64,000 nt of DNA. Origin: Scilla litardierei. Lineage: Eukaryota; Streptophyta; Magnoliopsida; Asparagales; Asparagaceae. The position numbers and the translations under genes are program-made. A model generated the notes under the pieces. That model had not been told where the DNA came from. It made no database searches and saw nothing but the letters and a program-made list of their open reading frames with translations. This document shows positions 1-11,505 of this stretch, one piece after another. The stretch is taken from contig CM061139.1 in NCBI GenBank assembly GCA_030789695.1, positions 109,280,837 to 109,344,836 of the forward strand, read 5' to 3'. Positions within the stretch are counted from its first letter, which is position 1; every line of letters starts with the position of its first letter.

Positions 1-984
1 ACGGTGAGAAATTGCGGCGGCTGATGGGTTGGGTTTTAAGTGCTATTGGTGCGGGTTTTGAACACGCTAAGCTCATTAAACCCGCAATGCCTATTATATA
101 CGCGTATTCTAGGGTTTTTGAGCGGATTCTGGCGTATTTTGGGGTTTTTGGAGCGGCTACTGTGCGTATTTCTGCAGAGAAAAATTCTGTAAAATTCCAG
201 AGGCTATTCTTCTTATTTCCAGAGAGTTTTGGTGTCTATATTGGAGATTTGGTGATAAATTCTTAAACTTATACCCCGTATTTGGTGCTTTTCTATTGTA
301 TTTTGCTATTAGAATGATGTATTTTGCTATGAAACTTGATTTTTCTTGCACCATGAGTAGTTAAATTCTTATTGTGCATGGTATGGTGTAGTTAGGGGAT
401 ATGATTTGTGTTCGTTTGGTTGAATATTCGTTGTGCTAAATTGTTAACGTTGATAAAGTTATAGTCTTTGTTATTAAATCTTCTCTTCATTTTCCAAGAG
501 AACGTGTTAGAGTAGATGATCACCCCATAAGGGTGAGTTTTGATTTCCCCAAAAGGGACTTTCATATCGTATTTAAAAGACTAAAACTTTAGCAACAATC
601 TTATTGAATTTTGTGCTTGAACCCCCAAAAGGATATTTTCCGATGAATTGCTCCCAAAAGGAGAATTCATTGAGTTATATTGGGTATTTTCCGATGAATT
701 GCTCTCAAAAAGAGAATTCATTGTGTTATATTCGTCAACCAATTAATACGATTCATGGACCCTAATGAACCCATACCATGTGCATACTTTTCATCGATAT
801 TTTCATACACGACTTTTCTTTGTTCGCATTGTTCACCACGATCAAACCCATTAAAATCATCGTCACCATAAGTGGTTAGCTTCTTTTCGTTGGATTTCTA
901 TTTGATTTAAGCTGTGGTTGCAACAGATTTTCTCCTGTGGATTCGACATCTGGACTCCCAGATTATATTACTTGTACGGACTCT
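1..984. other. No recognisable gene; contains a short tandem duplication
   Basis: No coding similarity was recognised on either strand. The only structure seen is a two-copy direct repeat with a period of 51 bp starting near 634 and 685, containing GATGAATTGCT and GAGAATTCATTG. It lies directly upstream of a copia integrase remnant, so it may be decayed copia sequence. Confidence 0.4.
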
Positions 985-2510
985 TGCGCTTGAGAGAAGC
1001 ACTATTTTGGGCCTACCAAGGTGCGAAAGGGTATAGGTTATGGTGTCCTAGTACCTGCGAGGTGATTGTCAGACGACACGTCATGATTGACGAGTCTGCA
1101 GTGCTTAGGGCGGAGTAGACTCATGACGGTGTGCAGAGAACAGAGGACAGCACAGTCCATAGAGAAGATGAGGTGCTTCAGATTCAGACTCAGGCAGATG
1201 ATCAGTCACATGTGCAGACGGACAGGGTGCAGAGTTCATCCGATGTGGTTAGTGTCAGTGATCAGCAGGTATCTCATGATGTAGCTCCAGATTCAGTTCA
1301 GTTGGAGGTGCAGAGGACAGCGGTCTACGAGGAGGCGTTGCAGTCGGTCGTCATATTGATGCGGTCAGTTACATTGTGTGAGGAGACAGAGATCTCTCAC
1401 AGTTCCAGCATGCACGTTGTGGGTGCTTTTGAGGAGACCTAGCATGCTGAGGTGTGCAGCTTTAGCTTCGAGGTAGAGCCGTTGATCTACGGAGAAGTAG
1501 GGCAGTTGGTTTCCGTGCCGATGCCAGAGGTTGTAGTTGGTGAGGAGACGGAGGTCTCTCACGTTTCTAGCATGCATGATTTGGTTGTTTCTGATGTTTC
1601 TGATGAGGACCAGCGTGTTGAGGTGTACAGCTTCAGCTTCAAGGTAGATAGGTCTTCTGAGGAGCTTGACATCCGGGTAGAGCATTTGATGTGCATGGTA
1701 GAGCAGTCTTCACAGTATGGGGTAATGCATTATGGCTTTCGTTTGGCTAAGCATAATTTATCAGGCGCATCTTTTGATACTTCAGAGGCCAGACCGGTAG
1801 AGATGCAAAGGAGCAGGGAATCTGATAGCGTGGTGGAGCGTGGAGACTCACACGGCAGTGTGGAGATTGCGATGGTGGTCCCAGGTGGAGTTGCCACTAG
1901 GGACATGGAGCTGAGAGTTAGGAGGCCACATATCGAGTGCATTCTTGCTCGATATAGAGAGGAGGCAAAGCCGAGAGGAGCTCCTTTAGTGTGTGCTCAT
2001 ATCTCACCTTCGGTGAGTTCATCATAGGGCATAGCATGTGAGGATGATCTTCAGAGGCTAGATGTTGGTACGACGGACAATTTGGCGCTTGTGTGTGCTC
2101 ATTCGTGTCTTGAGTCGTCGGCACAGTCAGTTGAGGCACAGAGTCGATGGACAGTGAGTCTTGATGACAGACATCAGCAGATAAAGCGGATACAGACAGC
2201 GTAACGATGTGACCCAGCTGGGGTCAGTTTACAGAGCAGTCGTGATGACGGTGTGTTTCTCATAGATGATGGCCATGACGAGCATGAGTTGCTCGTGGAC
2301 CCGTGGGATAATGATAGGGATGTTCATGGATCGACAAAGGGCTCATTGGACACCGGCATAGTGTCATTTGATTCGTTCATGGAGTCCGAGCTCACAGAGT
2401 TATCCTCAGAGACAGATGACTTCATTGCAGACATGGCGATGGACGAGGCGGAGATGCGTGAGGCTAGGCTCAGACGACTTCTGAGCTTGGCATGTCTCTC
2501 AGAGGATTGA
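985..2510 (+). pseudogene. Ty1-copia polyprotein remnant: integrase C-terminal end and acidic linker
   Basis: The first part reads FWAYQGAKGYRLWCP and then VMIDESAVL, the hallmark of the copia integrase C-terminus just after the catalytic core. One frame then continues to 2510, interrupted by stops near 1440, 2025 and 2201. This stretch is rich in S, E, D and V, and the motif around EETE(I/V)SH..SMH occurs twice (about 1378 and 1540), so part of it is an internal duplication. No reverse transcriptase follows. It resembles the variable integrase-RT linker, but it is longer than usual. The catalytic integrase core upstream is not visible. Identification of the integrase end is firm; the origin of 1500-2510 is less certain. 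Confidence 0.65.
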
Positions 2511-2708
2511 GACGCCAGAGGGCGCGATTTTCGATGCACATGATGGAGGTTCACATGTCCGATGGTCAAGGCAAGGGGAGTTCATACACGATGGAGCTGA
2601 AGCTGTGCTGAAGAGCGTGTGGATTTATCAGCAGGGTAGAGTGTTGTTTTTTATGCTAATAAAATCCATGTGATACACAGTTTTCATGGGCCCCCCATGT
2701 CATTGTGT

Positions 2709-3526
2709 TGTTGGGACTTAAAGGGCAACCAACCCCTTTCCTTTAGTGACCGACATAGGCAAATTGGTGTAGCCTCTCTCAGTTTTGGATTTTCCAGAGA
2801 GTGCTGGCTCTCTCATTTTGGGGAGTGGCATGGTTTTCAATGAGAAAAGAAGAAGACCATTCTTTTGTCCGTGAAAGCCAAGAGTTCTTGGATCTGGGAT
2901 TTGGAGGTGAGAAGAAAGCTAGGTTGCTGAGAGCCAAGAGAGCTTCTTCTTGTATGAGATCCATGGTGAGTCTTTCTTCTTACTCTAGCTTGTAGATCTT
3001 GAGTCCCTTGGGTAGCTTTCCTAGTTTGGAGCTATATTACCAAGGAGTGATCTAGCTAGACGTGGGATTGGTCCCTTGAGGAGCTCTACATGTTGTAGGG
3101 GCTTTGTTATCAAGGATTCCCACTTGGTTGAGAGTGTGTCAGCTTAGTGAGAGATCTAGGGTTAGGTCTTGTTACTTGGAGCTATTCTCTCATTGTGGAG
3201 GAAGAAGAAGATGGGGTCGGTGTATGCCTTGCTTGATCAATAGTGGAACCGGGTGCATTGGATGCTGGATGTAGGTTGTTCGCAACCGAACCAGGGTAAA
3301 TCTCCGTCTCTTTTGTGTTACTCTTAATTTCATATTATATTTGTGTGCTTACATTATCTATCGCAAGATCGTCGAGGGAGTTGGTAGTTGGTGACAACTC
3401 TCTCTTGTGCCCGTGAGGTGTTTGGTTTTGTGCCTAGGTTGGGATTGTTTGGCAACCGTTTCCGCGCATTGTAGATGGCGTTGTGTACCTAGCCTAAGTG
3501 TTGGAGAGGTGCACAGGGATCCAACA
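2709..3526 (+). repeat. Copia LTR, about 818 bp
   Basis: The right edge is clear: the sequence ends GATCCAACA, and two bases later comes TGGTATCAGAGC, a tRNA-iMet primer-binding site. The left edge was placed at TGTTGGGAC because it is the inverted match of the terminal CCAACA. No convincing polypurine tract or target duplication was found on the left, so the start is tentative. The preceding copia remnant has the same orientation, so this may be its 3' LTR, yet it is followed by a primer-binding site like a 5' LTR. Confidence 0.55.
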
Positions 3527-3528
3527 AG

Positions 3529-3540
3529 TGGTATCAGAGC
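3529..3540 (+). promoter_or_regulatory. tRNA-iMet primer-binding site of the first TRIM core
   Basis: TGGTATCAGAGC is complementary to the 3' end of initiator tRNA-Met. It follows a copia LTR, not a TRIM LTR, with a 2-bp spacer AG. Confidence 0.85.
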
Positions 3541-3995
3541 CGGACCCAGGTGTACTGAAGTGTTTGATCCTCGGGTGCCAGGGTATGGGAGTCGGCGTGT
3601 TTCCGAGCAGTGCGGAGCTCGGCTTTTCCGAACAGAAGGACGGAGCGCTTCAGATGCCGAACAGAGTGATACCCACCGTGGCGAGCCCAAGTCGGATCCA
3701 CAGGGGGATGCCGGCGTATGGGAGTCTGCAATGCTCAGGGCGGAGCGGACTCATGTACTGAGCTGAAGGAGAGCTCGGGCACGACCTCGCGGGTATAGCT
3801 CGGAGGCGGAGCTCGGCGCAAGCGGAAGTGGCTCGGCGCAAGCGGAAGTGGCTCGACGCCATCAAGGGGATGGACCTTCCTAGCCACGAGGAGGCAGTCA
3901 AATGAAGTACGCTTGGTCAGAGCTCAGTTAAGGGCGGCAGATGGATGATCGTTCGAGGGGAGGCTCATGATGTGGTCCTAGTTCGAGGGGAGGAT

Positions 3996-4203
3996 TGTTG
4001 GGATTTCGAAATAGTCCCACATCGGACACATGGGGGGATCCGGGGGGTTTAAAATGTGGTTTGGGAATTCCATTAGTAAGAGGCCTTTTGGGGGAAAGCC
4101 CCATGTTTAAAACCGTGCGGGTGCCGGTGCGGGCCCAGAGCGGACAATATCTTACCAAAAGTGGAGCCCAAGCCCAATGTGTTTAAACCCGAAAAAAATA
4201 ACA
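3996..4203 (+). repeat. TRIM LTR 1 (forward)
   Basis: A 208-bp LTR with TG...CA ends, preceded by the polypurine tract GAGGGGAGGAT and followed directly by the primer-binding site at 4204-4215. It serves as 3' LTR of the first core and 5' LTR of the second. Confidence 0.92.
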
Positions 4204-4650
4204 TGGTATCAGAGCCGGACCCAGGTGTACCGAAGTATTTGATCCTCTGGTGCCGGCGTATGGGAGTCGGCGTGTTTTCGAGCAGTGCGGAGCTCGGCTT
4301 TTCCGAATAGAAGGACGGAGCGCTTCAGATACCGAACAGAGTGATGCCCACCGTGGCAAGCCCAAGTCGGATCCACAGGGGGATGCCGGTGTATGGGAGT
4401 CCGCAATACTCAGGGCGGATCGGACTCATGTACCGAGCTGAAGGAGAGCTCGGGCACGGCCACGCAGGTATAGCTCGGAGGCAGAGCTTGGCGCAAGCGG
4501 AAGTGGATCGATGCCATCAAGGGGATTGACCTTCCTAGCCACGTGGAGGCAGCCAAATGAAGTACGCTTGGTTAGAGCTCAGTTAAGGGCGGCGGATGGA
4601 TGATCGTTCGAGGGGAGGCTCATGATGTGGTCCTAGTTCGAGGGGAGGAT
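4204..4650 (+). mobile_element. TRIM core domain (forward)
   Basis: Non-coding core between LTR 1 and LTR 2. It starts with the primer-binding site (4204-4215) and ends with the polypurine tract (about 4636-4650). It is GC-rich and about 90 percent or more alike to the core at 3529-3995 by eye; the first core carries an extra duplicated 20-bp stretch near 3812-3850. Confidence 0.88.
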
Positions 4651-4858
4651 TGTTGGGATTTCGAAATAGTCCCACATCGGACACAGGGGGGTCTGGGGGG
4701 TTTAAAATGTGGCTTGGGAATTCCATTAGTAAGAGGCCTTTTGGGGAAAAGCCCCATGTTTAAAACCGTGCGGGTGCTGGTACCCGGCCCAGAGCAGACA
4801 ATATCTTACCAAAAGTGGAGCCCAAGCCCAAGGTGTTTAAACCCGAAAAAAAATAACA
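4651..4858 (+). repeat. TRIM LTR 2 (forward)
   Basis: A second forward LTR of 208 bp, ending AATAACA at 4858. Only TGG of the expected primer-binding site follows before the inverted copy begins. Confidence 0.92.
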
Positions 4859-4879
4859 TGGAACCTGGCTCTGATACCA
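4859..4879. other. Head-to-head TRIM junction carrying 18 nt of tRNA-iMet
   Basis: Positions 4859-4861 are TGG. Positions 4862-4879 read AACCTGGCTCTGATACCA, which equals the last 18 nt (59-76) of plant initiator tRNA-Met as recalled. The normal primer-binding site in these copies matches the tRNA for only about 13 nt before diverging (TGGTATCAGAGCC then GGACC). The 18 nt therefore look copied from the tRNA itself during plus-strand strong-stop synthesis, which stops at methylated A58. Confidence 0.8.
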
Positions 4880-5086
4880 TGTTATTTTTTTGGGTTTAAA
4901 CACCTTGGGCTTATGCTCCACTTTTGGTAAGATATTGTCTGCTCTGGGCCCGCACCGGCACCCGCACGGTTTTAAACATGGGGCTTTCCCCCAAAAGGCC
5001 TCTTACTAATGGAATTCCCAAGCCACATTTTAAACCCCCCGGATCCCCCCATGTGTCTGATGTGGGACTATTTCGAAATCCCAACA
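4880..5086 (-). repeat. TRIM LTR 3 (reverse)
   Basis: Reverse-oriented LTR of 207 bp, from TGTTATTT to CCCAACA on the plus strand. The reverse polypurine tract ATCCTCCCCTCGAAC follows from 5087. Confidence 0.92.
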
Positions 5087-5533
5087 ATCCTCCCCTCGAA
5101 CTAGGACCACATCATGAGCCTCCCCTCGAACGATCATCCATCCACCGCCCTTAACTGAGCTCTGACCAAGCGTACTTGATTTGGCTGCCTCCCCGTGGCT
5201 AGGAAGGTCCATCCCCTTGATGGTGTCAAGCCACTTCCGCTTGCGCCGAGCTCCGCCTTTGAGCTATACCCGCAAGGCCGTGCCTGAGCTCTCCTTCAGC
5301 TCGGTACATGAGTCCGCTCCGCCCTGAGCATTGCGGACTCCCATACGCCGGCATCCCCCTGTGGATCTGACTTGGGCTCGCCACGGTGGGCATCACTCTG
5401 TTCGGCATCTGAAGCTCTCCGTCCTTCTGTTCGGAAAAGCCGAGCTCCACACTGCTCGGAAACACACCGTCTCCCATACGACGGCACCAGAGGATCAAAC
5501 ACTTCGGTACACCTGGGTCCGGCTCTGATACCA
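5087..5533 (-). mobile_element. TRIM core domain (reverse)
   Basis: Reverse complement of the forward core, ending with the reversed primer-binding site GCTCTGATACCA at 5522-5533. It is non-coding. Confidence 0.88.
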
Positions 5534-5741
5534 TGTTATTTTTTTCGGGTTTAAACACCTTGGGTTTGGGCTCCACTTTTGGTAAGATATTGTCCACTCT
5601 GGGCCCGCACCGGTACCTGCACGGTTTTAAACATGAGGCTTTCCCCCAAAAGGCCTCTTACTAATGGAATTCCCAAGCCACATTTTAAACCCCCCCGGAT
5701 CCCCCATGTGTCCGATGTGGGACTATTTCGAAATCCCAACA
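5534..5741 (-). repeat. TRIM LTR 4 (reverse)
   Basis: A 208-bp LTR closing the composite on the right. The flank ATGAC has no matching duplication at the left edge, so the composite did not arise by one simple insertion. It cuts the 5' LTR of the copia A2 element that follows. Confidence 0.9.
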
Positions 5742-5790
5742 ATGACTGCTCAACACTTTTAGATTAGTATCATCTTATGAGTTTATAACA

Positions 5791-5803
5791 CGTTATCAGC
5801 ACG
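5791..5803 (+). promoter_or_regulatory. Primer-binding site of A2, tRNA-Ile anticodon-arm type
   Basis: CGTTATCAGCACG follows the LTR end directly. It is the same motif as in A1 and A3. It matches the anticodon stem-loop of tRNA-Ile, not a tRNA 3' end. Confidence 0.7.
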
Positions 5804-7246
5804 TGAGCTCTCATTCTTGAGCTTCTCCTTTTATCCCCTCAAATCACCCTCTCCGCACTTCGGAATCTTGGTTACGGCGATTTCTGTGTGTTGAAGCTCG
5901 ATCCCTTGGAATCTTTGGTTGTAGCGATCCGTTGCGGTGATTTCCATGGTGCATCGGGAGCGGGGATTTATTCTACGGATCTAATCTTTTTCGACGATCG
6001 TCCCGAGATTTAACGGATCTAGAGGTAAACAAGTACAAACTCCTAGATCTAAACTTTATATTCATGCAATATGTTTAGATCATACATATTATGGACACAG
6101 TATTTCATATGACACAAATCATTAAACAAAAAAAATTTTGTCCGTGACGGCCCCAAAAAGATGACCTGCTGATCCTTCTGGCATACCATTTACCATTTTG
6201 ATCAGCACTCTTCAGTTAAATAAGAAAGAATATCTTTTCATGTGTGTGCTGTTCATTGCTTAATGATGCATTCATCACGCAAACTATCCCTCCACTGGGG
6301 CATATGTGCTCTATATAAGTATGTGGCTGATTTTTTTTCCGAATAGGTTAGAACTATTAAAACTTGGATTTTCTTCTCGTTAAGTGGCAAAGAAAGAATT
6401 TGAGAATTTTGACCTTGGTGGTTCTATTATTTGGACTGCTTGGGAAGGTTGTATAAAGTTGACCTCAAAGGCTCAAACTATTTAGTCTGTTAGTTCTCTC
6501 TAACTTTGTGGCTACTGATGGCTTGTCTTATTTCATGCAAAATTAATTGTAATAAAGATAACTAATGGCCGAAGGTATGCGCCCCCCGGATGGCCACGCC
6601 GGCACCAAAAAGGCCAACGGCCTGTGCCACCTCGATGGCCGCGACGGCCGCAAAAAAGGCCGCTGCCTCGATCACCGAAGAGGGGGGGGCGGCGCTGCTC
6701 CGGTCGCCTCCCCATGTCCGATCACCGAAGAGGGAGGGCGGCGCTGCTCCAGCCACCCCCTAGGCCGCGATCGGATGGGTGGGTGGGGGGCTGTTTAGCT
6801 TCTTAAACAAACCATAACCTTAATTTAAGGGTTAGGGTTCTGTTTAGGGGTATTTTTAACCCCCTCCAAGTGGTAATTAGGCAAACTATTTAGCTCATTG
6901 GCCTGCAGCCCAATACTACAATATTAAAGTTTTTATTGGCTGTTTGGGCATGAAGCCCTCACATAAGCCCAATAGGTTTTAAAAATACTTACAATCTGAT
7001 TTATAATCATTTTTTTCTTTCAATATAAATTCCTTAAATTTAACAAAAACATCCAGAAAAATCCTGGAAAATTTCTGTAAAAATTAGGAAAAATCAAAAT
7101 GATTATTTTTGACAACATTGGGTTGATTTGTTCATGATTTTAATTATTTGGTTCATATAATGTTAATCTCAACATCATGCAAAGTATACAAAAATTAGAT
7201 TAATTAAATTTTTTCCTTCACGTATTAATAATTACAAGGACCCTGA

Positions 7247-7302
7247 GACCGCTCTGTCCTTAGTTACCTAACCTAACGGATAATGACGTTTCTCCGTGGT
7301 CC
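7247..7302 (+). other. Conserved structured leader element (A2 copy)
   Basis: This block is alike in A1, A2 and A3 although the surrounding leader is strongly diverged. It starts with GACCGCTCTG, has a small hairpin TTAG-TTAC-CTAA, and ends GTGGTCC, so GACC and GGTC can pair as an outer stem. It is non-coding and lies about 470 bp before gag. Confidence 0.6.
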
Positions 7303-7770
7303 AAGTAAATTATTAAACGTAATTTTTATACAGTATGCTTGTTATGCTGAATATACATCTTATGCCTGTGTGTTTGTGGTTGATTTTTATATTGCCTGTA
7401 GCATATATAAAATGCGTTGATGTTGTGAATAATTCAGTCTTGTGGTTTGGGATCGGCCATTTTGAGATACACCTTTTTATATTCCTTCCTTTCTTTTTCT
7501 GTTTTGAGAGATAATGTAAAATGCCAAAGACCAGAGCTCAGCCAAATTGAAGACGGAGATGAAATCTGTATTATGCTGGGACCCAAAATGGGTTTCCAAG
7601 TTGTATTTTTCATTTCTTTTTGTATTTCTTTTTTTGGACTGTATTTGGACATTTTTGGACATTTTGTTCCTAAGGGGTTCTGGCCTATCCCCACATGACT
7701 GTTTATTTACTTTGCGTGAATTTATTTCTTTTACAAATAATAATTCATGCTTATTTAATTGCATAAATAA

Positions 7771-8677
7771 ATGGCAAAATTAGCAAGCGTTGATTTTGAT
7801 GTGCTGAATGCGGCAAGAAAGAACTATCTTAGCTGGCGGGTGAACCTGAAGTTCCACTTGCGCTCAATGGTTCTTATGAGTACGATTCTGGCTCCTACTA
7901 CTATGCCTGCGGCCCCAGCAGCGGCCTAGGATACTTCAACCGTGACCCGAGTTATGGACGGCACTGGAGGCACGTTATAAACATCAAATTGATGTTATAC
8001 TGCCCCGTGCTAGTTCTGAGTGGGAAACCCTCCGACTTCAGGACTTCAATTTCGTGTCTGAGTATAATTCAGCACTCTATAATATCACCTCACGCCTGAA
8101 GCTGTGCGGTGAAGAAGTCTTGTACCAACGCATGTTGGAATAGACTTTCACGTCTTTCCATGAAAAGGATGCAATGCTCATGCAACAGTATCGTGAAAGA
8201 AATTTCACAAAATTCTCTTACTTACTCTCCTGCCTCCTAAGGGCGGAGCAGAACAGAGTCTTGTTACTAGCCACTCACAACATTCGCCCTGCTGGGACTG
8301 CTCCACTCCCTGAAGCCCATCTTGTTTCTTCCCAGAAGACGAAGAACAAGAAGAAGGCCAGAAATTACAAGGGTAAAGCTGTGATGAAACCGGCTAGATG
8401 ACCTCCGCAGAACAATAACTACAACCAATAGAAGAAAAATAATACGTGGACGAGTAACAACAATGGCCAACCGTCTATTCCCAAGAAGAACTGGGTGGAC
8501 AAGTGTCATAGTTATGGCATGACTGGACATTGGTCCAGGAACTGTCGCACTCCACGTAATCTCCAGGATCTTTATCAGGCGAGCCTGCAGCCTTGTCCTG
8601 AAACAAATCTGGTTGAATCTCATCCTTCAACCAAACTGACCGCAAAAGACTTCCATCACGACGACTTGCTCGACTAA
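7771..8677 (+). pseudogene. Copia A2 gag, broken
   Basis: It starts ATG at 7771 (MAKLASVDFDVLNAARKNY), like the gag starts of A1 and A3, and ends with the family's terminal DDLLD followed by a stop. Stops and frame changes occur from about 7926 onward. Recognisable middle segments are at 8174-8401 (MLMQQYRERNFTKF) and 8495-8677. The zinc knuckle reads CHSYGMTGHWSRNC, so the second cysteine of CX2CX4HX4C is a tyrosine. The protein would bind element RNA and build virus-like particles in the cytoplasm; this copy cannot. Confidence 0.8.
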
Positions 8678-8809
8678 GTCTTATCTTAGTTTGATTTTAT
8701 CTTTGCATTTTAAATTCTAGTTTCCTTCATCTGCATTTCCTTTTTGGAACTTTATGAATGCATATTTAGCTTTATTTTATAAAGTCTATTCATTCTGATA
8801 TATAGATGA

Positions 8810-11505
8810 AGTGTGATATATTGTGGATAGTGCATCGATGCACTGGTGAAGCATTAAAATTGCTCCCACATACAACGAGACTAAAAGATGCATATTTCTC
8901 TCCTAAATCATAGAGTAATCTCCCAAGTTTCAAGGATATTTCGTTTAAACGAACATAACTTGGAAATTATGGATAATAAATAGTGAATATCTTTATGTAA
9001 CTCGTCAAGAGGATGGCCAGAAGACCATCTCTACACGATTCGTTGGACCCCCGTCGGGTCCCTATCATTACAGATATTCACCCTATATAAAGCCAACTTG
9101 CCTGAGCACCAGAAGTGCCTTTCATTGCCAGAGTTTTCAACTCTGGCACAATAGACTTGGTCATCCTGGATCAACGATGATGGACACATCATCAAATGAA
9201 TCCCTTGGAGAACCTGCAGACTCTTCAAAAGGTTGAATTTCCTTGTCCCCCTTGTTATAAGGGAACACTTATGGAGAGACTTTTCCTCCTGAAAGTGGGA
9301 TTAGAGTCTCCTGGCTTCATTTAGAGAATACATGGTGACCTGTGCGGGCCTATTCATCCCGTAAGTGGCCCATTTCGGTAATTCTTTGTACTGATAGATG
9401 CATCTACTAGATGGTCTTATATGTGCCTTTTTGTCCACTCGCAACCTAGCTTTCTCATAAGCTGATAATGTGGGTGAATTCACAACAAATGTTTTTAAAG
9501 ACTACTGCCAAGTAACTGGCATTGAAATTGAACATCTTGTAGCATGTTCATACTCAGAATAGGTTATCAGAGTCTCTGATAAAAGGACTACATTGGATTT
9601 CACGTCCATTGTTAAATCCCAGTTGCCTGTGGATGTTTAGGGATACTTCATACTGCATTCTGCATCGCTTATCATGATACGACCCTCTTGTGGCCGTATC
9701 TTATTGTTGATACCACTTTCTTATGGTTCACCGCCAAACATATCTCATTTGAGATTGTTTGGATGGGCTAATATATGTCCCAATAGTACCACCTCAGAGG
9801 ACCAAAATGGGTACTCTTCAAAACTAGTTATCTTTATATGGTTTTATTCGCCATGTATTATTAGATACCTAGAACCCCTGACCATTAAAGGCACGTCTTG
9901 ATAACTGTGAATTTGATGAGCAGAGTCTCATTAAAATAGGCACGTAGTCTAAAGAAGCATGAAGCTTCTGAGACCGTATCATGGGACACAAAAGTCCTAA
10001 TCTCGTTATGATCCGCATACTTTTTCTGTATGAAGATGAGATCCTGAAGATCATTCACATTTAGACTAAAGTACATCAATTGCCGGATAAATTCACAGAC
10101 AAACCGTAAGATTGTTTGTTCACACGTCCTTGCTGCCAACGAGCCAGCTAGGATTGACATCCCCAAAGATGGATGCAATCCACCGGTAGTAGAATTGGTT
10201 TGTACCTCAATTGAAAAGAGGACGCCCGACAGGTTCAAAAGATAAAGTTCCTCGAAAGAGGAAGATTCCTGAAGATATTAAAATTTTCCCTCCACAGGAT
10301 GCTGAGCTCAGACTAGCGACCTCTCCCCTCCTGATTTCTTATGCGAGGAAACAATAGGAGAAATCTCATTATATTACGTACGTACTGGAGAGGTACTGGA
10401 CAGATATAGCACAGTCGTCGTCGTCGATTTTGCTTTTGCTATTGTCGTTCACGTCGCTGAATACGAAGATGACGTCAACCCACTTTTCTATAGCGTAAAC
10501 GCATAGATTGGCCAAAGTGGGACGAGGCAATAAAAGTAGAGCTGTACTCACTCTTGAAACGCAAAGTCTTTGGACCAGTAGTCCAAACACTCGAATGTGT
10601 AAAACCTGTGGAATATAAGTTGGTTATCATAAGAAAAATAAATGAAGGAAATGTGATCATTTTCCTATTTCATACTAAGCCTAACCGTGTCTGGAAAAGC
10701 CAAGAAATGCAGCTCATGGACATTGTGACTGCATATCTATACGACAATATAGATATAGAGATCTATATGAAACTTCTAGAAGGATATACTCTACCCCCAG
10801 AGATGAAAGAGAGACGTAGGAACGTCTTCCCTATAAAGGCTTCAAAGATCAGTATATGATTTTAAGCAATCAAGAAAAATGTTGTATAACAGATTTATCG
10901 AATTCCTAGCGGAACAAGGATTCATTAATAATGAAGTCTGCCCGTGTATCTTAATCAAAAGAACGGGGACATGATTTATAATAGTCGCTGTGTACGTGGA
11001 CGACTTAAATCTAAAAGGATCTCCTGTAGAGACCATTGAGATATCTGATAGCCTTAAGCATACTTTCATAATGAAATACCTAGACAAAACAAGGTATTGT
11101 CTTGGCTTACAGATTAAACACCTTCGTGGTGGAATCCTTTTATACCTATCATATTCTTCATACACCAGGAGTTTATGAAGAAAGATGTCCATTTGCAATC
11201 TATTAAAAATGGATGCTTATTTATGATGCCTTCCAGTTGCTGGAAGAGGTGAAGGACACCCTAGGTCCTGAAGAGCCTAGCTTCAGTGTACTAGTTACAC
11301 TCTTTTATCTGGCCAACTGCACGTGTCTCTAATAGAACGTATGCAGTAAAGCTATAAGCCAGATACAGTGCAGCCCTGTAGAGCACCATTGGACCAAGTA
11401 TAAGCTGCTTCTGCGCAACTTCCAAGGGTCAAGGATCATCATCTAAGGAATATATATCGCATATGCAGGTTTACATATCATCTCGATGACTAAGCACATA
11501 TGTCC
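8810..11505 (+). pseudogene. Copia A2 pol remnants (protease to RNase H)
   Basis: Broken pieces in the usual copia order. Integrase pieces appear near 9300-9480 (HGDLCGPIHPVSGPFR, VLIDAST) and 9670-9900 (GSPPNISHLRLFGW). RT pieces are at 10700-10860 (DIVTAYLYDNIDIEIYMKL) and 10985-11130, which keeps YVDDLNL and YCLGLQIK. RNase H is barely readable from 11200 to 11500. Stops and frameshifts are frequent. The end is cut by the family B LTR fragment beginning TGTTGGATCTGG at 11506. Confidence 0.75.

Larger units (their letters stand above)
3529..5741. mobile_element. TRIM composite: two forward and two reverse LTRs with non-coding cores
   Basis: Miniature LTR retrotransposon copies. A unit is an LTR of about 208 bp (TGTTGGGATTTCG to AATAACA), TGGTATCAGAGC as primer-binding site, about 446 bp of non-coding core, a polypurine tract GTTCGAGGGGAGGAT and another LTR, about 862 bp in total. 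The layout is core (3529-3995), LTR, core, LTR, junction, reverse LTR, reverse core, reverse LTR. The first core lacks its own 5' LTR and instead abuts the copia LTR ending at 3526. No gag or pol similarity is present, so the units were non-autonomous. No 5S-like sequence of the Cassandra TRIM type was seen. Open frames inside are shadows of a repeated GC-rich core. Confidence 0.9.
5742..11505 (+). mobile_element. Copia family A, copy A2 (5' LTR truncated, 3' end lost)
   Basis: Order on the plus strand: last 49 bp of a 5' LTR (5742-5790, ending TTTATAACA), primer-binding site, a leader of about 2 kb with a GC-rich block (6560-6800), gag from 7771, then broken protease, integrase, RT and RNase H remnants. 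The TRIM removes the start of the LTR and a family B LTR fragment replaces the end after 11505. There are many stops and frameshifts throughout, so it is an old inactive copy. Confidence 0.85.

Noticed and set aside
3996..4203. Possible Cassandra TRIM
   Set aside because: The LTR has no 5S rRNA-like block; it belongs to another TRIM family.
3407..4529. Several open frames of 60-120 codons in the TRIM cores
   Set aside because: They recur on both strands in every core copy and start or end at LTR edges. No protein similarity.
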